From: DATMFV01 sp035555975
GTDB lineage: Bacteria > Verrucomicrobiota > Verrucomicrobiia > Chthoniobacterales > Chthoniobacteraceae
DNA length: 64,000 bases
Assembly: GCA_035555975.1 (NCBI GenBank)
Contig: DATMFV010000135.1
Location: 1-64,000 of the forward strand
Direction: 5' to 3'
Shown: positions 31,584 through 40,978 of the stretch, in pieces
How the letters are laid out: the number at the start of each line of letters is the position of its first letter
Numbering within the stretch: position 1 is the stretch's first letter
Made by a program: the position numbers and the translations under genes
The notes under the pieces: model-generated
What the model was told of the DNA's origin: nothing
Database searches by the model: none
The model's input: the letters and a program-made list of their open reading frames with translations, nothing else

Positions 31584-34418
31584 ATGAATACCTTTACCCT
31601 GACCCAAGCCGCTGCCGACGAAACGGCAGGTGAACTGCCGCACGTCATCCGGCGCGATTCCTCCACCTCCAAGTCCGCCAAGCCGCGCGTCGTCACCTGG
31701 CTGGGCCACAAGATCGCCAACGCCGTCCGTGCCGCAGCCCTCGCTTCGGGCGCTGAACCGTCGATCGGCGAACAGGTCCAGGCGGAGGTCGAGTTCCGCC
31801 TCAAGCGCGAACGCCCGCTCTTCATCCACATCGAACAGCTTCAGGATCTCGTCGAAGAGACGCTGATGGAGATCGGCCAGGGCAAGACCGCCCTCGCCTA
31901 CGCCAAGTACCGCGCTAAGCGGGCCGCCCTGCGCGAACTGGAGGCCGAGCAGTTCAGCGAGGAGCCCGAACAGCTCGAACTCGCCTCGCGCGAGCAACTC
32001 GCCGATATCCGCGCCCGCATCTCCTTTGCCGGGATCGGCCTCAACCTGACGCTCGATGAAAACGGCCTGATCGCCCGCCTCCTCAAGAGCATCTCAATGC
32101 ACCTCACCCCGGAGGAACAGCGCGAGACGATCATCCTCAACGCCAAGAACCTCCTTGATCTCGACGCCGACTCGCGCTTCTTCGCCGGGCGCATCCTTCT
32201 GACCTACATCTACGAGGAGACCCTTCCGTGGAAGATCGCCGACGGCATCGGCGGCCTCAAGGAAGCCCACCGCCGCGCGTTTCTCGACTACATCCCGTAC
32301 GGCATTGAGATCGGCCGCCTGAGCGACCGGCTCGCCAAGTTCAACCTGGAGGCGATGGCCGACACGCTCGACCCGTATGCCGATCTGCAGTTCGACTTCA
32401 TCGGCATCCAGAATCTTTACGACCGCTACCTCATTCACACCCGCGACCGCGCCACCGGCCGCAAGCGCCGGCTCGAAGCGCCGCAGATGTTCTGGCTTCG
32501 CGTCGCGATGGGGCTCTCGCTCAACGAAAGCGATCCCGAGGAAAAAGCGCGCGAATTTTACGCCGTCTACAAGAACCGCCGCGCCTGCTCCTCCACGCCG
32601 ACGCTCTTTAACTCCGGCACGGTCATCCCGCAGCTCTCCAGTTGCTACCTCCTCTACTGCGGCGACTCGATCGAGGAGATCACCGAAACGTGGACCCGCT
32701 TCTCGCTCCTCTCCAAGTGGGCGGGGGGCCTCGGCTGCTCCTGGACGGCGGTTCGCGGCACCGGCGCGCACATTCAGGGGACCAACGGCGAGTCGTCGGG
32801 CGTCATCCCGTTCCTGAAAGTCTCCAACGACATCGCCATCGCCGTCAACCAGGGGGGCAAGCGGCCGGGCGCGCTTTGCAGCTACCTGGAGCTTTGGCAC
32901 GCCGACATCGAAGACTTCCTCGACCTGCGCAAGGAAACCGGCGACGACCGCCGCCGCACGCACAACATGAACACCGCGCACTGGATTCCCGATCTCTTCA
33001 TGAAGCGGCTCCAGGCGATCTCCGAAGGGCGGCTGCCCAAGGATGCCCACTGGACGCTCTTCCGGACCAATGACGTCGCCGACCTGCCGGAACTCTACGG
33101 CCGCGCCTTTGAGGAGCGCTACGAACATTACGAAAAGCTGGCCGACGACGGGACCATCTGGGGGCGTCGCGTCCGCGTGCTCGCCATCTGGAAAAAGATG
33201 CTCGAAATGCTCTTTGAAACCGGCCACCCGTGGATGACCTGGAAAGACCCGGCCAACGTCCGCTCGCCGCAGGATCATGTCGGCGTCATCCACAACTCAA
33301 ACCTCTGCACGGAGATCGAGTTGAACACCAGCATGGACGAAGTCGCCGTCTGCAACCTCGCCTCCATCAACATCCCCAACCACCTGCGGGAGGATGGGAG
33401 CATCGATCACGAAAAACTCCGCGCCACCGTACGGCTGCTGATGCGGATGCTCGACAACGTGATCGACATCAACTTCTACCCCGTGGAAGCCGCCCGCAAC
33501 GCCAACATGCGCCACCGGCCGGTCGGCATGGGGGTGATGGGGTTGCAGGATGCGCTCTACGCCCGCAACACGCCGTTTGACTCGCCCGAAGCGGTTGATT
33601 TCAACGACGAAATCCTCGAAGCCATCGCCTACTACGCTTACGAGGCGAGCAGCGACCTCGCCGCCGAACGCGGCACCTACTCGACCTACCAGGGGTCGAA
33701 GTGGGATCGCGGCCTCCTCCCGCTCGACACCCTCGAACTGCTCGAACAGGAACGGGGGACGCCGATCCAGGTCAGCCGCAAGAGCCGGATGCCGTGGGAC
33801 GAACTCCGCGCGAAGATCGCCAAGCAGGGGATGCGCAATTCCAACTGCCTCGCGATCGCGCCGACCGCCACCATCTCCAACCTGATGGGCTGCACCCCGT
33901 GCATCGAGCCGGTCTACAAGCATATCCACACCAAGTCGAACCTGAGCGGCGAGTTTGTCCGCACCAACGACCACCTGGTCAAGACGCTCCACAAGCTCGG
34001 CCTCTGGGACGAAGAGATGCTCGCCGACATGAAGTATTTCGATGGTTCGATCCAGCCGATCGAACGGATTCCCGACGAGATCAAGCGCCTCTACAAGACG
34101 GCGTTCGAGATCGAACCGACGTGGATTCTGCAATGCGCCGCCGTCCGCCAGAAATGGATCGACCAGGCGCAGAGCACCAACCTCTGGATGAACGAAAACG
34201 ACGCGCGCAAGGCGAGCTTCATGTACCGCGAAGCATGGGAACGGGGCTTGAAAACCACCTATTACCTGCGCAGCCTCAACAATTCGTCGATCGACTCCAA
34301 CCACCGCGAACGCCGCTCCGCCTCGGCCAATGCGGCCCCGGTGGAGAACCAGCCGGAGCTTTCCGCCTGCTCCATCGAAGCGATGCGCAACGGGACGATC
34401 TGCGAATCGTGCCAGTGA
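31584..34418 (+). CDS. nrdA: Ribonucleotide reductase alpha subunit with ATP-cone
   Basis: A 944-residue class I large subunit that reduces ribonucleoside diphosphates to deoxy forms. One ATP-cone at about residues 35-115 (VVTWLGHKIANAVRAAALAS, FIHIEQLQDLVEETLMEIGQ) supplies overall dATP control. Catalytic motifs: the redox Cys in QLSSCYLLYC, the radical Cys in NSNLCTEIELN, the partner Cys in VAVCNLASINIP, and the Tyr-Tyr pair in TTYYLRSLNN for radical transfer. The protein ends in CESCQ, the swinging C-terminal Cys pair that receives electrons. nrdB lies upstream, and the two should form the holoenzyme. Confidence 0.97.
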   Translation: MNTFTLTQAAADETAGELPHVIRRDSSTSKSAKPRVVTWLGHKIANAVRAAALASGAEPSIGEQVQAEVEFRLKRERPLFIHIEQLQDLVEETLMEIGQGKTALAYAKYRAKRAALRELEAEQFSEEPEQLELASREQLADIRARISFAGIGLNLTLDENGLIARLLKSISMHLTPEEQRETIILNAKNLLDLDADSRFFAGRILLTYIYEETLPWKIADGIGGLKEAHRRAFLDYIPYGIEIGRLSDRLAKFNLEAMADTLDPYADLQFDFIGIQNLYDRYLIHTRDRATGRKRRLEAPQMFWLRVAMGLSLNESDPEEKAREFYAVYKNRRACSSTPTLFNSGTVIPQLSSCYLLYCGDSIEEITETWTRFSLLSKWAGGLGCSWTAVRGTGAHIQGTNGESSGVIPFLKVSNDIAIAVNQGGKRPGALCSYLELWHADIEDFLDLRKETGDDRRRTHNMNTAHWIPDLFMKRLQAISEGRLPKDAHWTLFRTNDVADLPELYGRAFEERYEHYEKLADDGTIWGRRVRVLAIWKKMLEMLFETGHPWMTWKDPANVRSPQDHVGVIHNSNLCTEIELNTSMDEVAVCNLASINIPNHLREDGSIDHEKLRATVRLLMRMLDNVIDINFYPVEAARNANMRHRPVGMGVMGLQDALYARNTPFDSPEAVDFNDEILEAIAYYAYEASSDLAAERGTYSTYQGSKWDRGLLPLDTLELLEQERGTPIQVSRKSRMPWDELRAKIAKQGMRNSNCLAIAPTATISNLMGCTPCIEPVYKHIHTKSNLSGEFVRTNDHLVKTLHKLGLWDEEMLADMKYFDGSIQPIERIPDEIKRLYKTAFEIEPTWILQCAAVRQKWIDQAQSTNLWMNENDARKASFMYREAWERGLKTTYYLRSLNNSSIDSNHRERRSASANAAPVENQPELSACSIEAMRNGTICESCQ

Positions 34419-34490
34419 TGATCCAAAAGCGAAACGGGCCGGCCCATCCCGGGCGCTTCCGCGCCGGAATCGATTGACCCGGGAAGCGCG

Positions 34491-35225
34491 ATGAACTTTT
34501 CGCAACCGAACCGGAGCGTTTTGTCAGGCATCGAATGTCTGCAATGGCTCGCCATGAGCCCGAACCCGGTCGGAACGCGGGAGATGGGCCGCCTGATGGG
34601 GATCGACCCAAACCGCGCCAGCCGTCTTCTCAACTCGCTGGTCCTCGCCGGGATCGCCCGGAAAACGGCGCAACGCAAGTTTACCGTCGGGAGCGGTTTT
34701 CACGTCCTCTCCGCGCAAAGCCTTCACGCTTCGGGCATCCTCCCGGTGGCCCTGCCGCCGCTGGAGGAGCTTTGCCGGCTCAAGGCGACGGTTGCCTTGG
34801 GCGTCTTGTGGAAGGACCGGGTCGCCTACCTCTTCCACCGGAGTTCGGGACGCTCTTTTCATGAGGCGATCGGCGCTCTTGCCTCGTACGCCGCGAGCGA
34901 GTCGAGCCTCGGGCTGGCCCTCCTCGCCGAAGAACCGTGGGAACGGGTGGAGCGCCTTTATGCCGGAAAGGCGATCCCCGGGTTTGAAGGCCTCGAAGCG
35001 CTCCGCACCGTGCTGGAAACCACCCGCCGTTGCGGCTTCAGCCGGACCCTCTCGCGCGGCAGCACCTTCAGTGAAGCGGTGGTCATCCGCGAAGGGGAGC
35101 AGGCGATCGCCGCCGTCGGGCTCGCCAACTCTCCGCCGGAGATAGAGGAAGCCGAACGCCTCGACCACCTGCGCCGGGCTGCCGCGACCATCGGGGCGGG
35201 TTTAAAACCGGGACGCTTCACCTGA
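34491..35225 (+). CDS. IclR-family transcriptional regulator
   Basis: A 244-residue protein with a winged-helix N-terminus (VLSGIECLQWLAMSPNPVGT, GIDPNRASRLLNSLVLAGIA) and an IclR-type effector-binding C-terminal domain (about residues 80-240) ending in EEAERLDHLRRAAATIGAGL. IclR proteins usually control carbon-source operons. It is 3 bases upstream of the secreted-protein gene and probably cotranscribed. The effector and targets are not evident. Confidence 0.85.
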   Translation: MNFSQPNRSVLSGIECLQWLAMSPNPVGTREMGRLMGIDPNRASRLLNSLVLAGIARKTAQRKFTVGSGFHVLSAQSLHASGILPVALPPLEELCRLKATVALGVLWKDRVAYLFHRSSGRSFHEAIGALASYAASESSLGLALLAEEPWERVERLYAGKAIPGFEGLEALRTVLETTRRCGFSRTLSRGSTFSEAVVIREGEQAIAAVGLANSPPEIEEAERLDHLRRAAATIGAGLKPGRFT

Positions 35226-35228
35226 TTC

Positions 35229-35786
35229 ATGCGTTCCTTCGTTTTCGCGATTCTGGCGCTGGTTGGTACGCTCTCCGCAATGGCGGAGGAGATGCGCTTT
35301 GCGGACGCGGTTAAAGCGTCACTCGTGTTTCGTGATGACTTTGATCCCGCCCGCAGCCATTACCCGCACCTCCTCAAGGTTTTTCTTCGGCTCGACAATG
35401 GACACGACTCGGATGTGCTCTGGGTTGCCGATCCGGTCAACGGGATGGAAGCTGAACTCCTCGACGCCGCCGGTCGACCGGTTCCACACCCGCCAAGCGC
35501 CATGAGCATCCAATCCGCTCCGCGTGCTTACCTTCTCCCGTGGGGCTCGCGACTTGACTGGCTCATTTCGCATGGCGGCATCTCCATGATGGGCGACGCC
35601 ACCGACCAATATGCGCTGATCGTCGGCGCTCGGGGCTGGCTCATCCCGATCGACTCGGCGCAATCGTACACGTTGCGTGTTCGTCTGCGGGGAGTGCCGT
35701 GGCGTCGCACCGTGGAGCGCGCCGGGGCCCGTCCCAACGAGTTGCTGCTCGACCTGCCCCCTGCCCGGCTTGAAGTGGCCCAATAA
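35229..35786 (+). CDS. Small secreted protein of unknown function
   Basis: A 185-residue protein with a clear signal peptide (MRSFVFAILALVGTLSAMAEE). The mature part looks like a beta-sandwich with conserved-looking pieces LLKVFLRLDNGHDSDVLWV and YLLPWGSRLDWLISHGG. I do not recognise the family. It lies directly after the IclR gene and is not near other secreted genes on this strand. Confidence 0.7.
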   Translation: MRSFVFAILALVGTLSAMAEEMRFADAVKASLVFRDDFDPARSHYPHLLKVFLRLDNGHDSDVLWVADPVNGMEAELLDAAGRPVPHPPSAMSIQSAPRAYLLPWGSRLDWLISHGGISMMGDATDQYALIVGARGWLIPIDSAQSYTLRVRLRGVPWRRTVERAGARPNELLLDLPPARLEVAQ

Positions 35787-35843
35787 CGCCTTCGCTGAAG
35801 CAAAACGGCGGTCCCGCCTTGTCCTTTACTAGCAGGCCCTCTA

Positions 35844-36953
35844 TTAACCCTTCGCCCGGCTTTCCGGTGACACGCAGGGTTCTTCCGCGAGCCGCATGGT
35901 TCCCGGAATGGCCACCGGCGGAAGCGACCGGGCGCTGCGGCTCACGCGCGCCTCAAAGCAATCGACCAGCGCCCTGGCTTCCTCCCTTCGGCAGACTTCA
36001 TACCGATGCACCGGCAGGCTGAAGTGAAGGGGGACATCGGCGGTGGTTTTACACACGATTTCCATCTCCCGGGGGATGTCGAGGTGTGACTGGCGCAGAG
36101 CCCTTGCCGCGCCTAGCATCAGGATGTCATCGAGCACCAGCACGCAATCCGGCACGTAATTCTTGCGTTGCCCTTTCCACTCCCCGGCGAGGTGTGTGGC
36201 GAGTTCGAACCCGCGATGCTCCAGGTCCGCGCCGAGCGACTCAACTTCGCGAATCTGGCAGCGCAGGAAGCCGTATCTGCGGACGCAGCGCCAGAGTTCG
36301 TCATCCTCCAGGAAGGATGGAAAATGCCTGCTGCCCTGCCGAAGGACGGCTATTTTCCGGCGGCCCCGTTCCGCGAGGAATTTCAGAGTCGTACGAATCA
36401 GGTGATTGGAGTCGCGATAGACATCTCCGCCCAGAAGCAGGGGGGCGTAGCGGACGGAGGGGCGACGGAAGGCGGTGTAAAGCTCCGAGAAACGGTTGAG
36501 ATGGCACCCGATTTCCAGATAGCCGACCGGATCCGCCATCGCGAACTGCCGGTGGAACGGCTCGATGAGCTTTTCGTAATCCACCTCTCCGCACTGGAAG
36601 AGGGAGCAGAGATTGTCCGCCACCGTGAGTCCGTAGCCGCGCCGGTGCAGTTCCTCCCGGGTCCGCTCCACCAGCATCCGGTTGGAATGGGCGATCTCCA
36701 GGTGGATGTTGTTCCAGAAAAGCATCATCGCATTGGGCGTGCGCCGTTTTTTGAGGAGAATTGTCCCCTGCTTCGGCTTGCGGCTCAGGTAGCCCCGCGC
36801 GGCGAGCGATGAGAGGGCGTGGTGTACCTCCTGGCTTTTCAGGCCGAGCTGCGCGGCCAGTTCCGCCGTGTTCGGCAGTTTGCTTCCCGGTTTCCAGCCG
36901 TGATCGGCGATGGCCCGGAGAAGCGCTTCTTCCGGAGTTTCTTTGGTTTTCAA
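35844..36953 (-). CDS. GntR-type HTH fused to LacI-like sensor domain regulator
   Basis: A 369-residue hybrid regulator. Residues 1-70 are a GntR winged helix (LLRAIADHGWKPGSKLPNTA, LGLKSQEVHHALSSLAARGY). The rest is a periplasmic-binding-protein-like sensor, with ERTREELHRRGYGLTVADN, FLAERGRRKIAVLRQGSRHF and PDCVLVLDDILMLGAARAL. Such GntR/LacI hybrids (AraR-like) respond to plant sugars. It is divergent from the PEP-CTERM, pseudopilin and DUF4838 cassette, so it probably regulates both itself and that cassette through the AT-rich region between them. Confidence 0.88.
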   Translation of the reverse strand: MKTKETPEEALLRAIADHGWKPGSKLPNTAELAAQLGLKSQEVHHALSSLAARGYLSRKPKQGTILLKKRRTPNAMMLFWNNIHLEIAHSNRMLVERTREELHRRGYGLTVADNLCSLFQCGEVDYEKLIEPFHRQFAMADPVGYLEIGCHLNRFSELYTAFRRPSVRYAPLLLGGDVYRDSNHLIRTTLKFLAERGRRKIAVLRQGSRHFPSFLEDDELWRCVRRYGFLRCQIREVESLGADLEHRGFELATHLAGEWKGQRKNYVPDCVLVLDDILMLGAARALRQSHLDIPREMEIVCKTTADVPLHFSLPVHRYEVCRREEARALVDCFEARVSRSARSLPPVAIPGTMRLAEEPCVSPESRAKG

Positions 36954-37134
36954 GGGAGAGATATTAAAGATTTATTTGGTTTAAAATCTATAAAAAATAG
37001 AAATTTGTAAAGAAAATCAAAGTTTATTCTATTTTTTGGAAAAATACGGCTCTACGATTCCTTTCATTGCCGGTTTTGCCTCTCTTTGCCGGGGCAAGGG
37101 CCGGATCACCGAAACCCCGGACAGGCATCTTTTT
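36954..37134. promoter_or_regulatory. AT-rich divergent promoter region with inverted repeat
   Basis: This intergenic region is far more AT-rich than anything nearby. It contains a perfect 11-base inverted repeat, AAAAAATAGAA (36992-37002) and TTCTATTTTTT (37027-37037), separated by 24 bases. Several TATAAA-like and TTTAAA-like words lie in and beside it, so a single -10 cannot be named. It is a likely operator for the adjacent GntR/LacI hybrid. Confidence 0.55.
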
Positions 37135-38010
37135 ATGAACCGAACCCTCTTCCTCTCCGCGTATTTGCAAAACCCGTCCCCATTTTGCCGCCGAAAATTC
37201 CGCCGGTTCTGCGTCGGGGCGCTGTTTCTCCTTTCCAGCCTCCAGGCCGGTTTCAGCCAGCCGTTGATCGGGTACTCCCGGGAGTTCGACGGCGCGGAGG
37301 GAACGCTCCCAACCGGCTGGGTGGCTCAGGCGAGCACCAATGGGTACGCAGCCCAGAGCGGCGCAGGCACGCTCAATGTCGGCACGAACGCGGGAGGTTC
37401 GGGGATAGCATTGGCCGCTTTCAAGGGGGATTTCGGCCCGATTGAAAACGGCGTCGTGACCGATGCCACGCTCGAAACGGTATTGATCACCAGTTCCGGC
37501 GCGAACTGGGTCGGGCTGGCGGGGCGGGCGCAGGATGGGGATTCGGCGTCTCCCGGAGGCTATTATGCGCTGATCAACAGGAAGCAATCTTCGCTTGCCA
37601 TCTGGGATGCCGCGCCTTCCAGCAGCGGCACTTCCGCTGACGAGGCCCTGGCGCATGTCGCCATCGCTCCCGCGCTGACCAACAATACCCAATACCGGCT
37701 GATCCTCGACCTGCAGGGAAGCACGATCACGGCCTCTCTTTATTCTCTCGATGCGGAAGTCGGCGTGGACGATCCGCTTGCGACGGTCAGCGCCAACAGT
37801 ACGCTGTACGGCTCGGGCCTGACCGGTTTCTGGGGCTTTTACGGTGGCGCGAGCCGTTCCACCCGTTACGAGAGCTTTACCATCACCACCATTCCGGAAC
37901 CATCCGCCGCCGCGCTCGGGAGCCTGATCTTTACCGCCGGAGCGGTGGTGCTGGGCCTCCGGGGAAAAAAGCTGCGGCCCGCCGGGCGATTCCTCCCCTC
38001 CCGGGATTGA
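37135..38010 (+). CDS. PEP-CTERM sorting-domain secreted protein
   Basis: A 291-residue protein starting at the ATG at 37135; the frame is open upstream to a TTG at 37036, but that stretch has no protein character. The signal peptide comes after an Arg-rich region (FRRFCVGALFLLSSLQAGFS). The body resembles a LamG/jelly-roll fold (FDGAEGTLPTGWVAQAS, FWGFYGGASRSTRYESF). The tail is TIPEPSAAALGSLIFTAGAV followed by a basic end (LRGKKLRPAGR). First gene of the third cassette; the pseudopilin starts 9 bases later. Confidence 0.88.
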   Translation: MNRTLFLSAYLQNPSPFCRRKFRRFCVGALFLLSSLQAGFSQPLIGYSREFDGAEGTLPTGWVAQASTNGYAAQSGAGTLNVGTNAGGSGIALAAFKGDFGPIENGVVTDATLETVLITSSGANWVGLAGRAQDGDSASPGGYYALINRKQSSLAIWDAAPSSSGTSADEALAHVAIAPALTNNTQYRLILDLQGSTITASLYSLDAEVGVDDPLATVSANSTLYGSGLTGFWGFYGGASRSTRYESFTITTIPEPSAAALGSLIFTAGAVVLGLRGKKLRPAGRFLPSRD

Positions 38011-38019
38011 AAGGCCGCC

Positions 38020-38802
38020 ATGGCAAGCCTCCGCCTCCCCCCATCGTCCCGTGGCGACCATGGTCTCACGCTGGTCGAACTGCTGGTTGCCATCGCCTGC
38101 ATTGCCGTGCTCGCCATCATCCTTTATCCGGTGGCGGGAACCCTCCGGGGCCACAACGCCGTTGCCAGATGCCTTTCCAACCTGCGGCAACTCGGCGCGG
38201 GGATTCACCTCTACGCCGCGGACCATGGAGGGAGCCTTCCGCCCTCCCATGTGGATGAAGGGATCATCGCCCCCGGCGTGGCGGAGCGGCGGTGGGACCA
38301 GTTTCTGCAAAATGCCGATCCGTCCAATTACAAGGGAGGGGGTGTTTTGCCCAACGAAAACCTTTCCAACCGTCCTGACGTTCTGACGGTCTACAACTGC
38401 CCCGCCAATCCTTACCGCCTCGGCAACCGCTGGAACGCCCCGAGTTATGCCTATAACGGAGCGCTGGGAAAAGACGAATGGCGCGTCCGGGTTGCAAACC
38501 TTCCTCATCCGGCCATGACCGTCATGCTGGTCGACGCGGGAGTGCGTAATGACATGTCGACGCCGCCGGAGCTTGGTCCTCCCAAAAATCTCTGCTACTG
38601 CACCCTCTATGGCGGCAGCACGTTTGCATGGGAACGCTCGGTCAACTTCGAGGTTCACCATGGGCGCGCCCATTTCCTCATGGTGGATGGGCACGTGGAA
38701 AGCCTGGATCGGGAAACCGTTCGCCAACGCGGCGCGGAGAAAACCCTCCTCTGGTCGCGCGATAACCTCGCCATCTCCGGCGCCGAAAAAGGGAGATGGT
38801 AG
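38020..38802 (+). CDS. Prepilin-type pseudopilin with H-X9-DG motif
   Basis: A 260-residue protein. The prepilin site is DHGLTLVELLVAIACIAVLA (Gly then Leu-Thr-Leu-Val-Glu, with Glu5 kept). The downstream segment CLSNLRQLGAGIHLYAADHG and the C-terminal HHGRAHFLMVDGHVES (H-X9-DG) place it in the same family as the pseudopilins at 23728, 44358 and 62134. Cleavage and N-methylation by a prepilin peptidase are expected. It sits between the PEP-CTERM and DUF4838 genes. Confidence 0.92.
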   Translation: MASLRLPPSSRGDHGLTLVELLVAIACIAVLAIILYPVAGTLRGHNAVARCLSNLRQLGAGIHLYAADHGGSLPPSHVDEGIIAPGVAERRWDQFLQNADPSNYKGGGVLPNENLSNRPDVLTVYNCPANPYRLGNRWNAPSYAYNGALGKDEWRVRVANLPHPAMTVMLVDAGVRNDMSTPPELGPPKNLCYCTLYGGSTFAWERSVNFEVHHGRAHFLMVDGHVESLDRETVRQRGAEKTLLWSRDNLAISGAEKGRW

Positions 38803-38806
38803 CCCC

Positions 38807-38854
38807 TCAAATCGTTCACTTCCCTTTATGTCAAATCGTTCACTTCCCTTTATG
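38807..38854 (+). repeat. Perfect 24-base tandem duplication covering the start region of the DUF4838 gene
   Basis: Two copies of a 24-base unit (38807-38830 and 38831-38854) that begins TCAAATCGTTCACTTCCCTT and ends in TATG, so each copy carries an in-frame ATG (38828 and 38852). A third, partial copy begins at 38855 with TCAAATC. Translation from the first ATG adds eight residues (MSNRSLPF). Confidence 0.95.
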
Positions 38855-40900
38855 TCAAATCATTGCCGAATCGCCATTTTTCTTGCCGTCCTTGCTTTTC
38901 TTCCTCCCCTTCTTGCGGCGGAGAAGCCGCCGGTATTTACGGTAGTAGAGGATGGCGCTCCGGCGGCGGTGATCGTGGCGGACGTTCCCGAAAAGGCGAA
39001 CGAGGCGGTGCGGGAGGGCGTCGGCCGGGCGTGTGAGATGATGCGTTTTGCCGTGGAACGGGCCACGGGGGCGAAGCTGGAGATCATCCCGGCCACGGGT
39101 GCCATTCCCGAGGGGAAAAGGGCGATTCTCATCGGCGGCGGCCGCCGGGCGAAAGCGGCGGCGGTGGAGATGAGGCCGCTGCCGGTCGAAGGGTACGGCG
39201 TCATCGTCCAGCCGGAGCGGTGCGTGCTTTACGGCGATCTCGCTGCCTTTGAGACGGAGGACCCCCGCCCCAAATACCCCGAATACCCCGCGCCGTGGGC
39301 GGCCACCCCGTTCTTTGCCGTGGCGGAAATCGTGCAAAGCCGGTGGCATGGCCGCTGGCTCTGGCCGGGGCCGGACGGCTTCGCGATACCCGCGCAAAAA
39401 AATCTCTCCCTGGCCGTGGGGGACGAAACCTTCCGGCCCAAGCTCCGGATTCGCTGGTTTTCCGGGCCGAGAGTCGCCCCCGACGGCACCGGCATCCGCG
39501 ATAAAAAGCGGTACATCGTCGCACCGGACCAGACGGAAGCATGGGACCACTCCATGCGGGAACTGGCCGACTGGTATTACTTCCACCGGTTCGGCTCCCG
39601 GCTGCTGCGCGGCTCCCAGCATAGCTTCCATCACTGGTGGGAAAAATATCACGCCGCCGAGCCGGACCTTTTTGCCCAGCCGCCTCCCGGCTTCCAACAG
39701 CCGTGGTCCCGGCCCGACCGGGTGAAGCTTCGCGACGGCAATCCGAAAGTGTGGGAACGCATTCTGGAGGAATGGCGCGCCGCCGGGCGACCTGCGCAGT
39801 GGGGCATCGGCCCGAATGACGGCAACGGCTTCTGCACCGCGCCGGAAAGCATGGCGCTCGACGAACCGCCCAACCAGGACCCCGAAACGGTCTGGCGCGG
39901 CGACGGCAATCTTTCCGCGCGCTACAGCCGCCTCTGGAGCCGGATTCTGGAGCAGGTGCGCGAGGAAAACCCGCAAGCCGAGTGGACCACGCTGATCTAT
40001 GGTTGCTACAACAGCCCTCCGGCTCAGGGTGTGGATTTGCACAACCTTCTCGGGGCGTTCGTCCACGGGTGGACTCCCGCTGCGCGGACAAGTTGGAGCG
40101 CCTGGCGGAACGCGGGCGCCCGCCTTTACCTGCGGCCCAACTGGTTCCACATCGGCTCGGCCGCCCCATACATCCAGCCGCATGCCATGGGGAGTTTCAT
40201 CCGCTGGACAATCGAAAACGGCAGCCTCGGCTTCTACTTCGACGGGTTGGAAGGCCAATGGGCCAATCAGGGGCTCACCTACTACCTGATCGCCCGGCTC
40301 GGCGAAGACCCAAAGCTGACGGTTGACGCCATCACGGATGAATACACTTCCGCCTTTGGCGCGGCAAAGCCGCTGATCGCGGAGTACCTCCGCTATTGGG
40401 AAGACCACGCCACCGCGCTGGCGTATCCGATTCCCGTGGGCGGTTCGCTTTCCGTCAGTTCGGAAAGCCGCTATGAACAACTGGTGCGGGAAAAAGGGAT
40501 ACCGAAGCATCCGCTCGGCGGCAGCCACCACGCGCTTCCCTACTTCTACGGCGCGGACGTGGTGGAACCGGCGCAGGCTCTTTTGCAGCGGGCCGCGGAA
40601 GCCGTCGGGGACGACCGCCCCGAGGTGCGCCGGCGGGTCCGTTTCCTGCAACTCGGGCTGGAGCACCTCATCCTGACCCGGGACGCCGTTGCCCTTGCCT
40701 TCAAAGTGCGGGACAACCCTTCCGCAGAAAACCGGGAGGCGTTCCTGCAAAAACGGAAGGAACTGCGCGCCTTCCGCAAAAAGGTAACGCCGCTCAACGT
40801 CGTCTCCGAGGTTATCAGCAACAATGAGGAGCGGAGGCGCAACAGCCCGGCCACCGGCGCGCGCATCCTGCCCGAGCGACTGGAAGACGGGGGAATTTAG
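38852..40900 (+). CDS. Secreted DUF4838 protein (probable glycan-active)
   Basis: 682 residues from the ATG at 38852, which gives a normal signal peptide (NHCRIAIFLAVLAFLPPLLA); the ATG at 38828 would add eight residues. An N-terminal domain of alpha-glucuronidase/GH20-like type (ILIGGGRRAKAAAVEM, VIVQPERCVLYGD) is followed by the DUF4838 barrel (HSFHHWWEKYHAAEPDLFAQ, GIGPNDGNGFCTAPESMALD, LYLRPNWFHIGSAAPYI). DUF4838 proteins occur in polysaccharide loci but their activity is not well established. It is a clear paralogue of the protein at 45076-47052. Last gene of its cassette. Confidence 0.82.
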   Translation: MSNHCRIAIFLAVLAFLPPLLAAEKPPVFTVVEDGAPAAVIVADVPEKANEAVREGVGRACEMMRFAVERATGAKLEIIPATGAIPEGKRAILIGGGRRAKAAAVEMRPLPVEGYGVIVQPERCVLYGDLAAFETEDPRPKYPEYPAPWAATPFFAVAEIVQSRWHGRWLWPGPDGFAIPAQKNLSLAVGDETFRPKLRIRWFSGPRVAPDGTGIRDKKRYIVAPDQTEAWDHSMRELADWYYFHRFGSRLLRGSQHSFHHWWEKYHAAEPDLFAQPPPGFQQPWSRPDRVKLRDGNPKVWERILEEWRAAGRPAQWGIGPNDGNGFCTAPESMALDEPPNQDPETVWRGDGNLSARYSRLWSRILEQVREENPQAEWTTLIYGCYNSPPAQGVDLHNLLGAFVHGWTPAARTSWSAWRNAGARLYLRPNWFHIGSAAPYIQPHAMGSFIRWTIENGSLGFYFDGLEGQWANQGLTYYLIARLGEDPKLTVDAITDEYTSAFGAAKPLIAEYLRYWEDHATALAYPIPVGGSLSVSSESRYEQLVREKGIPKHPLGGSHHALPYFYGADVVEPAQALLQRAAEAVGDDRPEVRRRVRFLQLGLEHLILTRDAVALAFKVRDNPSAENREAFLQKRKELRAFRKKVTPLNVVSEVISNNEERRRNSPATGARILPERLEDGGI

Positions 40901-40978
40901 TTACGGACCTCCGCGTCCGCCGCCCGGTTTTGAGTCGATGCGGAAGCCCCAAGTGCGGCGCGCGCCATCGAAGGCGTT

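Noticed and set aside
38855..40750. A 631-codon minus-strand open frame opposite the first DUF4838 gene
   Set aside because: The plus strand is a paralogue of the protein at 45076-47052 over its full length, so the minus frame is a shadow.
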